Of a DNA stretch of 64,000 nt, positions 1-8,403 are shown one piece after another; within the stretch, counting starts at the first letter, position 1, and each line of letters starts with the position of its first letter. The stretch covers positions 89,687 through 153,686 of the forward strand of contig DASVVT010000064.1 of assembly GCA_036386415.1 (NCBI GenBank), read 5' to 3'. A program made the position numbers and the translations under genes. This DNA is from DASVVT01 sp036386415 (GTDB lineage Bacteria; Acidobacteriota; Blastocatellia; Pyrinomonadales; Pyrinomonadaceae). Under the pieces are notes generated by a model. It did not search any database, was not told the origin of the DNA, and was given only the letters and a program-made list of their open reading frames with translations.

Positions 1-606
1 AAACTCGCCCGCCGAGATAGAGCCGCCGATCTGCTCCGGCGTATAGCTGCGCTCGCCAGGCGGCTGCCCGTTGACGGCCAGGAGCTTGTACTCCTCGCCC
101 GCGTTCGCCCTGTAGCCGACGGAGAAACTCAGATGATCCAGCACCCTCCAGTTCTGAGTCTTACCCAGAGCGTTTGAGCGCGTCACCAGCTCCTTGACCA
201 TGAAGTCGGGCATGGCTTCTGCGGCGGCGAGCGTGACCGTGCGCGTTCTTTCCAGAAGCTCGCGCGCCTCCGCTTCCGATGGCAGGGTCGCGGCGCCCGG
301 GTTAACCCTTCGCCGCTCCGCCTCCTCCAGCGTCCGGCGCAGCAGCGCATCGTTGCCGCTCTTGGTCGCCACGACGCGCAGCAATCCGTCCGTCAGCGGA
401 AAGCCGATGCCGCGCCGCCGAATCTCTTTGACAATCTCCTCACGCAGCGCAGGGTTTTTCGGAAGCTGGTAGACGAGACGAACTATCTCCTGGCTGGTCA
501 GCGGGGCATCGTTCGATTGGGCGTGCGCTCTGAAAGAGAGAGAACAGAGAAGCAGCGGGATATAGAGCAACGCACTGAGGCGTAGTTGCAGATTTCGATT
601 ACACAT
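1..606 (-). CDS. secreted protein of unknown function (partial, 3' end off window)
   Basis: The reading frame is open from ATG at 606 to the window edge (202 codons), so the C-terminus is missing. The first 30 residues look like a signal peptide: basic start, hydrophobic core LSALLYIPLLLCSLSF, and a likely cleavage after AHA. The visible mature part is charged and helical, with many Arg, Glu and Leu and a later stretch beginning MPDFMVKELVTRS; I do not recognise a family. It starts 5 bp after the stop of the 612-1409 gene, so the two are probably co-transcribed. Envelope or periplasmic location is inferred from the signal peptide only. Confidence 0.7.
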   Translation of the reverse strand, partial: MCNRNLQLRLSALLYIPLLLCSLSFRAHAQSNDAPLTSQEIVRLVYQLPKNPALREEIVKEIRRRGIGFPLTDGLLRVVATKSGNDALLRRTLEEAERRRVNPGAATLPSEAEARELLERTRTVTLAAAEAMPDFMVKELVTRSNALGKTQNWRVLDHLSFSVGYRANAGEEYKLLAVNGQPPGERSYTPEQIGGSISAGEF

Positions 607-611
607 AAAGG

Positions 612-1409
612 CTATTCGGGGAGGGGCAGATGTCTGGCTGCATCGTCCGTGATCCTCGTTGTCACAGACGTGGTTGAAGTGTCTATGGGCGGCACATCCA
701 ATAATATTATTCCTATCGTGCCGCCGCCTGCTGCCTCTGTGATGTCCAAGTTTACTTTGACGATTGTCGCCTCATCCGGCTTGACAGTGATTCGCTCGAT
801 CATAGTGGTCTTAAAGCCTGACAGCTCGACTTTGAGAGTATAAGAGCCAGCTTCAAGTAAAGGAAACTGAAAACTCCCTTCCTCCGTGGATGTGCTTATC
901 TGTTCGGCTTTGCTCTCGTCGTTGATGAGTGTGACTTTAGTCCCGGGGATGGTCGCGCCAGCCGGGTCAAAGACTGTCCCTAAGATAGATGCACGACCGT
1001 CCTGCGATTCGGCGCGCGTCCTCTCGATCTTAACCGGCAAGCTGCCGGAACCCTGCATGCACTCTCTGGCAGGAGTTTGACCGAAGATATTCATGCAAAG
1101 CCCCATCATGGCGGTGAACGTCGCACCGGCGATGCGCGAGACGCGACGCCTCAAGGCTCGCAAGCCGACAGGGCAGTCACGAGTTAAGATCGTGCCGTCA
1201 GCGCGCCTGTATAGCTTGGCGCACAGACGCCCTTCCGTCGTCGCAATCAGCGCCTCGGCCTGCTTTCGGGTCATCTCTGAGATGTTATAAACATTCAAAT
1301 TACACTGGTTGCAGAAACGCACGCGGTCATCGCCAGCCATCCGCTCCCAGCCAACCGAACAGGGAGAAGCGATACGCATGCGCTCAAGAGGGTCGGAGTT
1401 TCCAGTCAT
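612..1409 (-). CDS. Cys-rich N-terminal domain plus carboxypeptidase-regulatory-like domain protein
   Basis: 265 residues. The first 80 residues contain five cysteines (17, 33, 36, 63, 79), including an FCNQC pair, and resemble a small metal- or redox-binding module that I cannot name. Residues about 90-108 form a membrane-spanning segment. Residues about 140-215 (GTVFDPAGATIPGTKVTLIN ... GSFQFPLLEAGSYTLKVE) form a CarboxypepD_reg/CNA-B-like beta-sandwich, usually an extracytoplasmic stalk or TonB-system accessory domain. The topology implied is a cytoplasmic Cys domain, one membrane pass and a periplasmic sandwich. It is followed 5 bp later by another envelope gene. The domain assignments are firmer than any function. 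Confidence 0.8.
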   Translation of the reverse strand: MTGNSDPLERMRIASPCSVGWERMAGDDRVRFCNQCNLNVYNISEMTRKQAEALIATTEGRLCAKLYRRADGTILTRDCPVGLRALRRRVSRIAGATFTAMMGLCMNIFGQTPARECMQGSGSLPVKIERTRAESQDGRASILGTVFDPAGATIPGTKVTLINDESKAEQISTSTEEGSFQFPLLEAGSYTLKVELSGFKTTMIERITVKPDEATIVKVNLDITEAAGGGTIGIILLDVPPIDTSTTSVTTRITDDAARHLPLPE

Positions 1410-1755
1410 AGAAGTTGATCTAAAACCGAATCGTTCAAGACGTGCTTTGATGCCACCTCGTTCGATACTTTAAGGACAGCGTGCGGTTGCCTGATGAGAA
1501 ATTATCAGAAGCTGTTTGAGAAGTCCCGTAGGGACTTGATGACAATAGCCCAGTGCTTCAGCTCTGGGAATAAGTTGCCGAACATAATAGAGAGTCCCGT
1601 AGGGACGGCTGAAACTTTCATTCAGCCGTCCCTACGGGACTCACACTGTTTGTCGTGACGTTTCCCAGCCATCAATGGCTGAGCTATGATCGCTCAGTCC
1701 CTACGGGACTTTTCAAACAACTTCTCAGCAGAGAAGGCATGCCGAGCAGGCTAGG
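1410..1755. other. intergenic region occupied by a palindromic MITE-like element
   Basis: No gene is supported here. Most of the gap is the element at 1507-1725, built from GTCCCGTAGGGAC palindromes and listed separately. The first 90 bases upstream of the 1409 start would hold that gene's promoter, but I see no convincing -35/-10 pair. Confidence 0.6.
1507..1725. repeat. palindromic element, GTCCCTACGGGAC family (full copy)
   Basis: The ends are an imperfect 30-bp inverted repeat: left 1507-1536 begins AGAAGCTGTTTGA and right 1696-1725 is its complement with about two mismatches. Inside, 1591-1641 is a near-perfect hairpin with 22-bp arms (GAGTCCCGTAGGGACGG ...). A solo right end with the same flanking word CTATGATCGCTCAG recurs at 22567-22608. 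No ORF and no clear target-site duplication are seen. A non-autonomous mobile element is the best reading. Confidence 0.65.
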
Positions 1756-2886
1756 CTACATACAAAAACGTTCTATCGCGCGCGACAGGATTCGTGCGCA
1801 CTCATGAAGCTCCTGGACTGGCACGTACTCTCCCGTGCGATGTGCCTCGCGTATGTTGCCCGGCCCGATGACGACAGCCTGAGCGCCAAGCTCCGTCATC
1901 TGCGGCGCTTCCGTGCCGAAGGCGACCGTGCCGGACATCTTTCCGGTCGCCTCCTCAAGGAACCGCACGAGCGGGGACTCAGCAGGCGTCTCCATCCCCT
2001 GGTCGATGCGCGTGACCTCTATCTCACAGTCGTAATCCTGGTCTTGCCCGCGCTCGTCTTCGACCGCCGCGCGAACCAGATCGAGCACACGCTCGGCCTT
2101 TTGTCCGGGCACGGGTCGCCATTCAAGCGTGAAGCGGCACTCGCCCGCGAGGATGTTCTTCGCCGTTCCGCCCTTGATGAGGCCGACATTCAGAGTCGTG
2201 TGTGGCGGGTCGAACGCCCTGTGCTCTTCTGCCTTGAGCCCTTCGGCGATCTGCTCGATCCTACTTATCAGGCGCGACGCGCGAAAGATGGCCGAAGCGC
2301 CGAGCGCCGGATACGCGCTATGCCCTTCGCGCCCGCCGACCGTGATCTCCGCCAGGCAATAGCCCTTGCCCGCGCGCATCGGCTGCAAAGAGGTTGGCTC
2401 GCCGACGATGCTATAGCGCGGACGCACTGCTCGCTCATCAGCCAGGTGCTTCGCGCCAAGGCAGCCCACCTCTTCGTCAGCCGTAAAACAGAGCGCCAGA
2501 GGACGGCGCAGACTGGTTATATCAATCCCCTCAGTGGCCGTGAGCGCGGCGGCGATGAAGCCTTTAGTATCACACGCGCCGCGCCCGTAGAGCTTTCCAT
2601 CGCGCCCCGTCAAACGCAAAGCTTCTGACCATGAAGGATCGAAAGGCACTGTATCGGTGTGCCCGACGAGCGCCAGCTCAACCTCCGTTGCCGATGAATC
2701 CGCTGCTCCAATCAGGGCGACCATGTTCACTTTCTCGACGCCGCTGCGGTCTGTATATGGAAAATGCCGGACGCGAAAGCCTGCGGCGCGTGCGCGTGCG
2801 CCGAGAAAGCTAATAATTGCTTCGTTTGAACGCGAAGACGTTGAATCAATCGCTACCAGTTCAGCTAGTGTCTCTTCAACCCTCAT
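1756..2886 (-). CDS. argE: acetylornithine deacetylase (ArgE, M20 family)
   Basis: 376 residues, full length for ArgE. It hydrolyses N2-acetylornithine to ornithine in arginine synthesis, in the cytoplasm. M20 motifs are in order: GHTDTVPFD (metal His76, catalytic Asp78), YGRGACDTKGF (metal Asp106), TADEEVGCLGA (catalytic and metal Glu138-139), VGEPT (about 158) and a C-terminal metal His in REAHRTGEYV. The middle GGREGHSAYP is the dimerisation-domain signature. It starts 8 bp after the hsdM stop; its AGGTGA ribosome site overlaps that stop, so it may be translated from the restriction operon. Succinyl-diaminopimelate desuccinylase is a less likely alternative. Confidence 0.87.
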   Translation of the reverse strand: MRVEETLAELVAIDSTSSRSNEAIISFLGARARAAGFRVRHFPYTDRSGVEKVNMVALIGAADSSATEVELALVGHTDTVPFDPSWSEALRLTGRDGKLYGRGACDTKGFIAAALTATEGIDITSLRRPLALCFTADEEVGCLGAKHLADERAVRPRYSIVGEPTSLQPMRAGKGYCLAEITVGGREGHSAYPALGASAIFRASRLISRIEQIAEGLKAEEHRAFDPPHTTLNVGLIKGGTAKNILAGECRFTLEWRPVPGQKAERVLDLVRAAVEDERGQDQDYDCEIEVTRIDQGMETPAESPLVRFLEEATGKMSGTVAFGTEAPQMTELGAQAVVIGPGNIREAHRTGEYVPVQELHECARILSRAIERFCM

Positions 2887-2894
2887 TGACTATT

Positions 2895-4697
2895 TCACCT
2901 GAATGAGACAGCCGCATTTCGCAGAGCGGCTAAAGCCTCAGATACTTCACGGCCTTTCGCTTCAATAAAATCAAGTAACTCTTCCGGCGTGCGTGTATCC
3001 TCAATACTCTTAGCATGAGGATTGACTGCTTTAAGGTCGTAAACCGCGTCTTCAATTGCTTGCGCTTTGTTCGTCAATTCGCGCGCTTCCGTCTCAAGGG
3101 TTGAAACCGTGATTGAGAGTTCAGCAATTTTCGCCTGAGCATTAGGTGTGTTCTGTTTCTTCAGGTCTTTGATTTGAGTGCGCAGTTCGTTCGCTTCGGC
3201 AGTGAGCGGTTGTGCCTTTTCGCGTAGCGGGTCGGCTTGCCGCTTTGCCTCTTGGCGGCGGGCTGTAATGTCCACCGTCCAGCTTCGCTCACTGTCGGCG
3301 CGTTCGGGTAGTAGCCGGAAGAAGTCAGTAAACTTGTCGAGCGTGAAAGGTAATTTCTTGCCTACCTTGATGTCTGACAGGTCGTAGTACCAAATCTTTT
3401 CGGTTGGCTTGCCTTTGATGAAGAACAGCAAATTTGTTTTGACGCCTGCGCCTGCGGCTGTGAAAACTCCGCCCGGCAGACTCACGATGCAATAAAGGTC
3501 GCAATCATCTAACAGCTTACGCTTGGTTTGGACGAACGCGGTTTCGTTTGTGCGGAACAACACGCCTTCATCTATGACCATGCCGCAACGCCCGCCGTCT
3601 GGTCGCAGATGGTCAATGATGTATTGAAGAAAGAGAACCTGTGTCGCGCCCGTCTTATAGGCAAAGTCTGTTTGAGCTGCTTTGCCTTCTTTTCCGCCGA
3701 AAGGCGGGTTCATCATAATTACGTCAAAGAACGGCGGCGCACCTTCAAACAGTCCGGCGTAAGTCTGCTGTCCGGTGAGCGTGTTGCCGTGCCAGATGTG
3801 TGGTTCATCTATGCCGTGCAGAATCATGTTCGCCAGGCCAATCGGATAGATGATGTTGTCCTTCTCGCGCCCGTAGAATGTGCGATGCTTGAGCGTACTC
3901 AACTGTTCAGGTGACGGGTTCTTATCCTTCATGTAGTCGAAGGCTTGCGCGAGGAATCCGCCAGTACCAGCCGCAGGGTCAAAGATTGTTTCGCCGATTT
4001 GCGGGTTTATAACTTTGACCATCGCGCGGATAATCTCGCGCGGCGTGAAGAACTGCCCGCCGTCGTTGCCCTTCTCGCCCATCTTGAGCAGCAAGCCTTC
4101 AAAGACTTGCGAGAGCGGGAAGACGTGCGTTGTGTCTATGTTCTGCTCGCTGATTTCATGCACCTTGTCCAGCACATCAAGCAGGTTCTTTTCCGTGTCA
4201 ACGCGGGTGCGCTCCACGCCTGACATGATTTCGCCGATAACTTTCTGGCGTGGGCTGGCATTCGGATGCTTTACGGGGTCGCTGAATGAGCGTAGGTGTG
4301 GCAAGAGCTCGTTGTTGACGAAGTTGATGAAGCCGTTGAACTCCTGTCCCTCTTGCAGTTCTTTGCGCTTCCAGCCTTGCGGCTTGTCCCCGGAAGCATT
4401 GATAAGAGGCGGCGCATTATCGTCGTAAGGCGCAGCCCAATCGCGCCAACGGTAAGGAGATTGAAGCGACGGCGCGAACGCAGAGCCGATAACTTCGGCT
4501 TCTTCGGCTTCTATTTGCTCGCGCTCGTCAAGGATACGCAGGAAGAGAATCCAAGACAGTTCCGGTACATACTGCAATGCGCCCGCAAGGTTTGAGCGGC
4601 GCAGGATGTTGCAGATGTTCCAGACCGCAGCGTTGACGGATTGCTGCGTGTTGAGGACTTTGCCGTTACCGTTACTATTCTTCTTCTGTTTGACCAC
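2895..4697 (-). CDS. hsdM: type I restriction-modification system methyltransferase subunit HsdM
   Basis: 600 residues. It methylates adenine N6 at the site chosen by HsdS, using S-adenosylmethionine. An N-terminal helical HsdM_N domain (to about 160) is followed by the N6_Mtase core: FDPAAGTGGF (239-248, SAM-binding motif I) and MNPPFGG (329-335, catalytic NPPF). The FFTPREI motif just before the core is typical of the family. Residues about 470-600 are strongly helical and charged (LREKAQPLTAEANELRTQI and following) and are likely the coiled coil that contacts HsdS. Its ATG overlaps the hsdS stop by one base, implying translational coupling. Confidence 0.95.
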   Translation of the reverse strand: MVKQKKNSNGNGKVLNTQQSVNAAVWNICNILRRSNLAGALQYVPELSWILFLRILDEREQIEAEEAEVIGSAFAPSLQSPYRWRDWAAPYDDNAPPLINASGDKPQGWKRKELQEGQEFNGFINFVNNELLPHLRSFSDPVKHPNASPRQKVIGEIMSGVERTRVDTEKNLLDVLDKVHEISEQNIDTTHVFPLSQVFEGLLLKMGEKGNDGGQFFTPREIIRAMVKVINPQIGETIFDPAAGTGGFLAQAFDYMKDKNPSPEQLSTLKHRTFYGREKDNIIYPIGLANMILHGIDEPHIWHGNTLTGQQTYAGLFEGAPPFFDVIMMNPPFGGKEGKAAQTDFAYKTGATQVLFLQYIIDHLRPDGGRCGMVIDEGVLFRTNETAFVQTKRKLLDDCDLYCIVSLPGGVFTAAGAGVKTNLLFFIKGKPTEKIWYYDLSDIKVGKKLPFTLDKFTDFFRLLPERADSERSWTVDITARRQEAKRQADPLREKAQPLTAEANELRTQIKDLKKQNTPNAQAKIAELSITVSTLETEARELTNKAQAIEDAVYDLKAVNPHAKSIEDTRTPEELLDFIEAKGREVSEALAALRNAAVSFR

Positions 4698-5971
4698 TAA
4701 AGTTTTCCGGTGAACGCTTGCCGCAATAATGCGGCGGGTAGTTTGTTGATTGAATCTAGTTGGTCTTGCAATCTCTTGCGTACCCGCTCTGTCGCTATTA
4801 ACCGCTCTGTAACCGTCTTTACAATATCCCTCTGTTCTCCGAGTGGTGGAAGTGGTGCTTGCTGGCGGTTGAGCACTTCGCCGTTCAAGTTAGGTTGATT
4901 GCCGCCGCGCCCTTCCGTCTCACGCCTAAGACGAGAATAGTTGTGACGAAACCAAAGTTGTAGATATTGTGAATCAAATTCATCAGGATTAGGAAGTATT
5001 GCGAAACAAGCCTGATTAGTTGTAGCTGGCTTTGTAAGCAAACCTGTTCGCCCGCGTGTCTGACCTTGCCCGTACATGGCTATCAACAATGTGTCGGCAG
5101 GCAAAATTTTGATTGAACATTCTCGTAATGCTGTCTCGCTTACGTGTTCCTCCGTATCGCTGATAAAGCCATCTCGGAGTTCCCCTGTCTTTACCCACGG
5201 AATAACCCCGATGTAATAATCTGCTCTTGTTCGTGATGGAGTTGAACCGCTATAGGTTTGGGCAAATTCATCAATGCGTTTCTTCCGCCATTGCTCCGCT
5301 TTTGGACTTTCAAAGACTTCGCGCAAATAAGCGGCGGGCAAATCTTTCGCGGCGTTCAACTGCGCTTCGGCGGCATCACGCGCCCGCTCTACTGCTGCCA
5401 TTTGTTCATTAAGAATTGCCGCGATCCGCTTTTGTTCTGGAAGCGGCGGCAAGGGTATTAAGAAAGATTGCACTTGTTGCAGATTCAAATTCTGAATTAT
5501 TCCGCCTGCCCTCAAATCTGTTAATGAGCGCAAAACTTGCTGGCTCTGGCAGGCAAAACAAGCATACTCAACATCCACTATCTTAGGATTCAAGCGAGCA
5601 AATGCAACTGCTTGATTACAATTAAGCGGCGGCGAATCGTTGGGAACATATCCAACACGACCTAGCGTGCCTGCAATTGTTATCAACAAGTCACCGGAGA
5701 GAAGTTGAGAGCGCGAGAGGATTTCGTGAGTTTCGTTAGAAATATGGTAGGCAACTTGTGTTACATCTACTACCCCACCATTAATATCTTCAGCCCGAAG
5801 AAACGGAACACCTGAAGTCGTAAAAGCATAGCCTAATGTTGTTGGGGTCGTGCCTTTACTTATAACTTCGCTCATGTCACCTAAGCGCATCCATCGCCAG
5901 CCATGCGGTAAAGGCGCAGCCTCAAAAGATGCCTGCGAAGTCTCCACGATAGTTGAAGCGGTTTGGCTCAC
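4697..5971 (-). CDS. hsdS: type I restriction-modification specificity subunit HsdS
   Basis: 424 residues, the usual size. Two target-recognition domains (about 20-170 and 225-370) each recognise one half of a bipartite DNA site. Each is followed by a conserved helical spacer: LPPLPEQKRIAAILNEQM ... (about 172-222) and LPPLGEQRDIVKTVTE ... (about 373-420), which set the spacing between half-sites. The protein ends with ALLRQAFTGKL, a common HsdS tail. It overlaps hsdR by 4 bp and hsdM by 1 bp, so the three are made from one message. The recognition sequence cannot be read from the protein. Both repeat halves are intact, with no sign of phase-variable tracts or inverted repeats for domain shuffling. 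Confidence 0.94.
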   Translation of the reverse strand: MSQTASTIVETSQASFEAAPLPHGWRWMRLGDMSEVISKGTTPTTLGYAFTTSGVPFLRAEDINGGVVDVTQVAYHISNETHEILSRSQLLSGDLLITIAGTLGRVGYVPNDSPPLNCNQAVAFARLNPKIVDVEYACFACQSQQVLRSLTDLRAGGIIQNLNLQQVQSFLIPLPPLPEQKRIAAILNEQMAAVERARDAAEAQLNAAKDLPAAYLREVFESPKAEQWRKKRIDEFAQTYSGSTPSRTRADYYIGVIPWVKTGELRDGFISDTEEHVSETALRECSIKILPADTLLIAMYGQGQTRGRTGLLTKPATTNQACFAILPNPDEFDSQYLQLWFRHNYSRLRRETEGRGGNQPNLNGEVLNRQQAPLPPLGEQRDIVKTVTERLIATERVRKRLQDQLDSINKLPAALLRQAFTGKL

Positions 5972-8340
5972 GCCGCAAATATCCTTTCCTTAGTCTCGTT
6001 CAATACTTCTCTCGCTGGTCGTTCAAGTGCCTTGAGCGCGTTCAATCCTCCAGCGTTCTTCACTTCCGGCGTTCGCAATAGTTGGTCGCTTTCCAACCCT
6101 TCCGTGCCACCACGCGCAAACTGCGCCGCGATTGCCTGCACCGTCTTGGCTGTTGCTGGCGGCATCTGTCCGAGCCAGTCCGCTTGCTTGTAACTGAAAG
6201 ACTCCGCGCGCTCAAGCCGCGTGTGCGGACTCATCCCGTAGCCAACATCAGCCAGCACGTCGTAAAGGTCGTAATCTTCCATTTCCTCAACCGCGCGCAG
6301 AGCTTTCGGCGAATATGGGCGCACATGCTCCATCAGTTTATTACGCTCGTCCGGCACAATCCACTTCGCTCGAAACTCGTCTAGCGTCTCTGCCTGCTCG
6401 ATAAGGCGAGCCGCGAGACGTTGCCTGTATTCTTCCGCCGGAATCGGCATTGCCTTGCCCTCAACACTGGCGACGATGAAGCGCCCCGCATCCGTTACCT
6501 GTACGCTGATGCCTTCTTCGATTTCGGCAATAGGCGGCGGCGGTGGCGGGTCAACTGTTATGTCTGGTCGCTCTGTCGGCGCAGATCGCAGCCGCGTCTT
6601 GAACTCCTCTCCGAAAAGCCTTGTCGCGTCCGTGTAATCGTAAACGCGAAACATTAGCTTGCCAGTCGCAGGGTCTAAGCGCGTCCCACGCCCGACCATC
6701 TGGTAAAAGGCAATCGGCGATTTGACGTAACGGAAGAAAACGATGTTCCGCACATTCGGCACGTCAACGCCCGTCGTCAATAGGTCAACCGTTGTAGCGA
6801 TGAAGTGATGCCGCGTCCCACCTTTCAGGTCAGCAATGTAATCACCACCTTGCACAGAGGCCGTACATTTGAAAGCGTAATGGTCAACGGGCGCACGGTT
6901 GTTCTCTCGACACCACTTAGCATAAAGATTGTTCAAGGCAATCGCCACTTCGTCAGCATGGCTATCGCGTACGCAAAAGATAATTGTCTTCTGTTCAGGC
7001 GTACCAGTTGCGACAAGCTGGCTGAACAAATCTTGCGCCATGACGCGCACGCGCTCTTTAATTATGATTGAACTCTCAAAGCTGCTCGCCGCATATCGCT
7101 TGCGTAATTCATCAGCACTAAGCGGCTCGCCTGTGTTCGCATCAACTAACCTCGCACCTTCAAGGTCTTCAGCCTGCAAGCCTGTCTCGCGCTCTGTCTT
7201 AGACTTCGCATTGATGAAAAGGTCGCGGCGGATAATCTCACAAGCCGCAAGGTATCCATCTTCGATGCCCTGCGCCATGTCATACTCATAAATTGGTAAG
7301 CCGAAATGACGGATGTTGTCCGCGCTTATCTCTGCATCTTTATCATCCTGTGCGCTGCCCGAAGTAATAAGCAGTTGGCGCGGTGTGGCTGTCAGTCCGA
7401 TTTGCACGGCATCAGGATTGCGCTTTAACACCTGCGACCACTTGCCCCATGCTGAGCGATGGCACTCATCAATGACGATATGCGAGAAGTAGTTTTCGGG
7501 ATAATGGCGCAGCAGAAAACTTGCGTCCGCTTCGTCGCTCTCGACTCCAAGCGTTTGATAAGTCGCAATCAGGATGCGCGCGTTCTTCTGTGCATTGCTT
7601 GATGAGACAGCGGCTGCATTCGCGCCAAAGACGTTTTGCAGCGCACCTGTCGCCTGAGTCCGCAACTCATCACGGTCGCAGATGAACAAAGCCTTCCGCA
7701 TCTGTCCCGCGTCGGCTATGCGCTTGAGAAGATGAACGGCAATGAAAGTCTTGCCCGCACCCGTCGCCAGTGTTAGCAAGGCGCGTTTTTCGCCACGCGC
7801 CAACTTCTCTAAAACGGCTCTGATTGCTGCATCCTGATAGTAACGCCGCGTCGCTTCGCCAGCAGGATAAGATTTGAGTAGAGGTTTTGCAGCTTCATCC
7901 TCAAGATTGAACTGGACGTGCTGTTCGTAGCGCGCGCGCAGTTCGGCGGGCGTGGGAAACGCCGACATTGGGCGTTTGGCGCTCGTCAGCTTCGTGAGTG
8001 CGTCGTACTCGACAAACTGATGTCCGTTAGTAGCGAACACGAAAGGCACATTGAGCCGCTTTGCGTCGGCGTAAAGCTTCGCCTGTTCGAGTCCGTGCGC
8101 GGGCGCATAGCCTTCGGCTTTCGCTTCAATTAAAGCTACGGCGACGGGCTGCGGATTGTCTCCAACCTTAACGCGCAACGTGTAATCCGCTCGTCCCTTG
8201 CCGCGCCTGCGCGCCCTATCGTCAACAATCTCGATTGCTCCAGCTGTCTCTTCACGCTTGATGAGGTCTTCCGTCCACCCACGCGCATGTAGCGCAGGGT
8301 CTATCAATTTCGCTCGGGTATCGGATTCGTTCATTGACAT
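5968..8340 (-). CDS. hsdR: type I restriction endonuclease subunit HsdR
   Basis: 790 residues, at the short end for HsdR. It is the ATP-driven DNA translocase and nuclease of the complex. An N-terminal PD-(D/E)XK nuclease is visible (Asp52 in RADYTLRV, then IEAKAE with Glu72 and Lys74). Next come an SF2 helicase: Walker A TLATGAGKT (190-198), DECH box (291-294), GLTATPRQ, and motif VI-like MVGRGTRLD. The C-terminal about 200 residues form a helical domain that should bind the methylase. It is the first gene of the hsdRSM operon, overlapping hsdS by 4 bp. All catalytic motifs are intact, so the system appears functional. The second ATG (8334) is an equally good start. Confidence 0.94.
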   Translation of the reverse strand: MSMNESDTRAKLIDPALHARGWTEDLIKREETAGAIEIVDDRARRRGKGRADYTLRVKVGDNPQPVAVALIEAKAEGYAPAHGLEQAKLYADAKRLNVPFVFATNGHQFVEYDALTKLTSAKRPMSAFPTPAELRARYEQHVQFNLEDEAAKPLLKSYPAGEATRRYYQDAAIRAVLEKLARGEKRALLTLATGAGKTFIAVHLLKRIADAGQMRKALFICDRDELRTQATGALQNVFGANAAAVSSSNAQKNARILIATYQTLGVESDEADASFLLRHYPENYFSHIVIDECHRSAWGKWSQVLKRNPDAVQIGLTATPRQLLITSGSAQDDKDAEISADNIRHFGLPIYEYDMAQGIEDGYLAACEIIRRDLFINAKSKTERETGLQAEDLEGARLVDANTGEPLSADELRKRYAASSFESSIIIKERVRVMAQDLFSQLVATGTPEQKTIIFCVRDSHADEVAIALNNLYAKWCRENNRAPVDHYAFKCTASVQGGDYIADLKGGTRHHFIATTVDLLTTGVDVPNVRNIVFFRYVKSPIAFYQMVGRGTRLDPATGKLMFRVYDYTDATRLFGEEFKTRLRSAPTERPDITVDPPPPPPIAEIEEGISVQVTDAGRFIVASVEGKAMPIPAEEYRQRLAARLIEQAETLDEFRAKWIVPDERNKLMEHVRPYSPKALRAVEEMEDYDLYDVLADVGYGMSPHTRLERAESFSYKQADWLGQMPPATAKTVQAIAAQFARGGTEGLESDQLLRTPEVKNAGGLNALKALERPAREVLNETKERIFAA

Positions 8341-8403
8341 GAGACGGATGTTCCAGAGTCAATCTGCCACCTGTTTCTGTTCCCCACTGACCAACGTTTC
8401 CCC

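Noticed and set aside
1804..2628. 274-codon plus-strand open frame opposite argE
   Set aside because: A shadow caused by strong third-position GC bias; argE on the minus strand has all M20 motifs.
5968..8340. Type III restriction (res/mod) instead of type I
   Set aside because: The presence of an HsdS with two recognition domains and spacer repeats and a separate HsdM with NPPF fixes it as type I.
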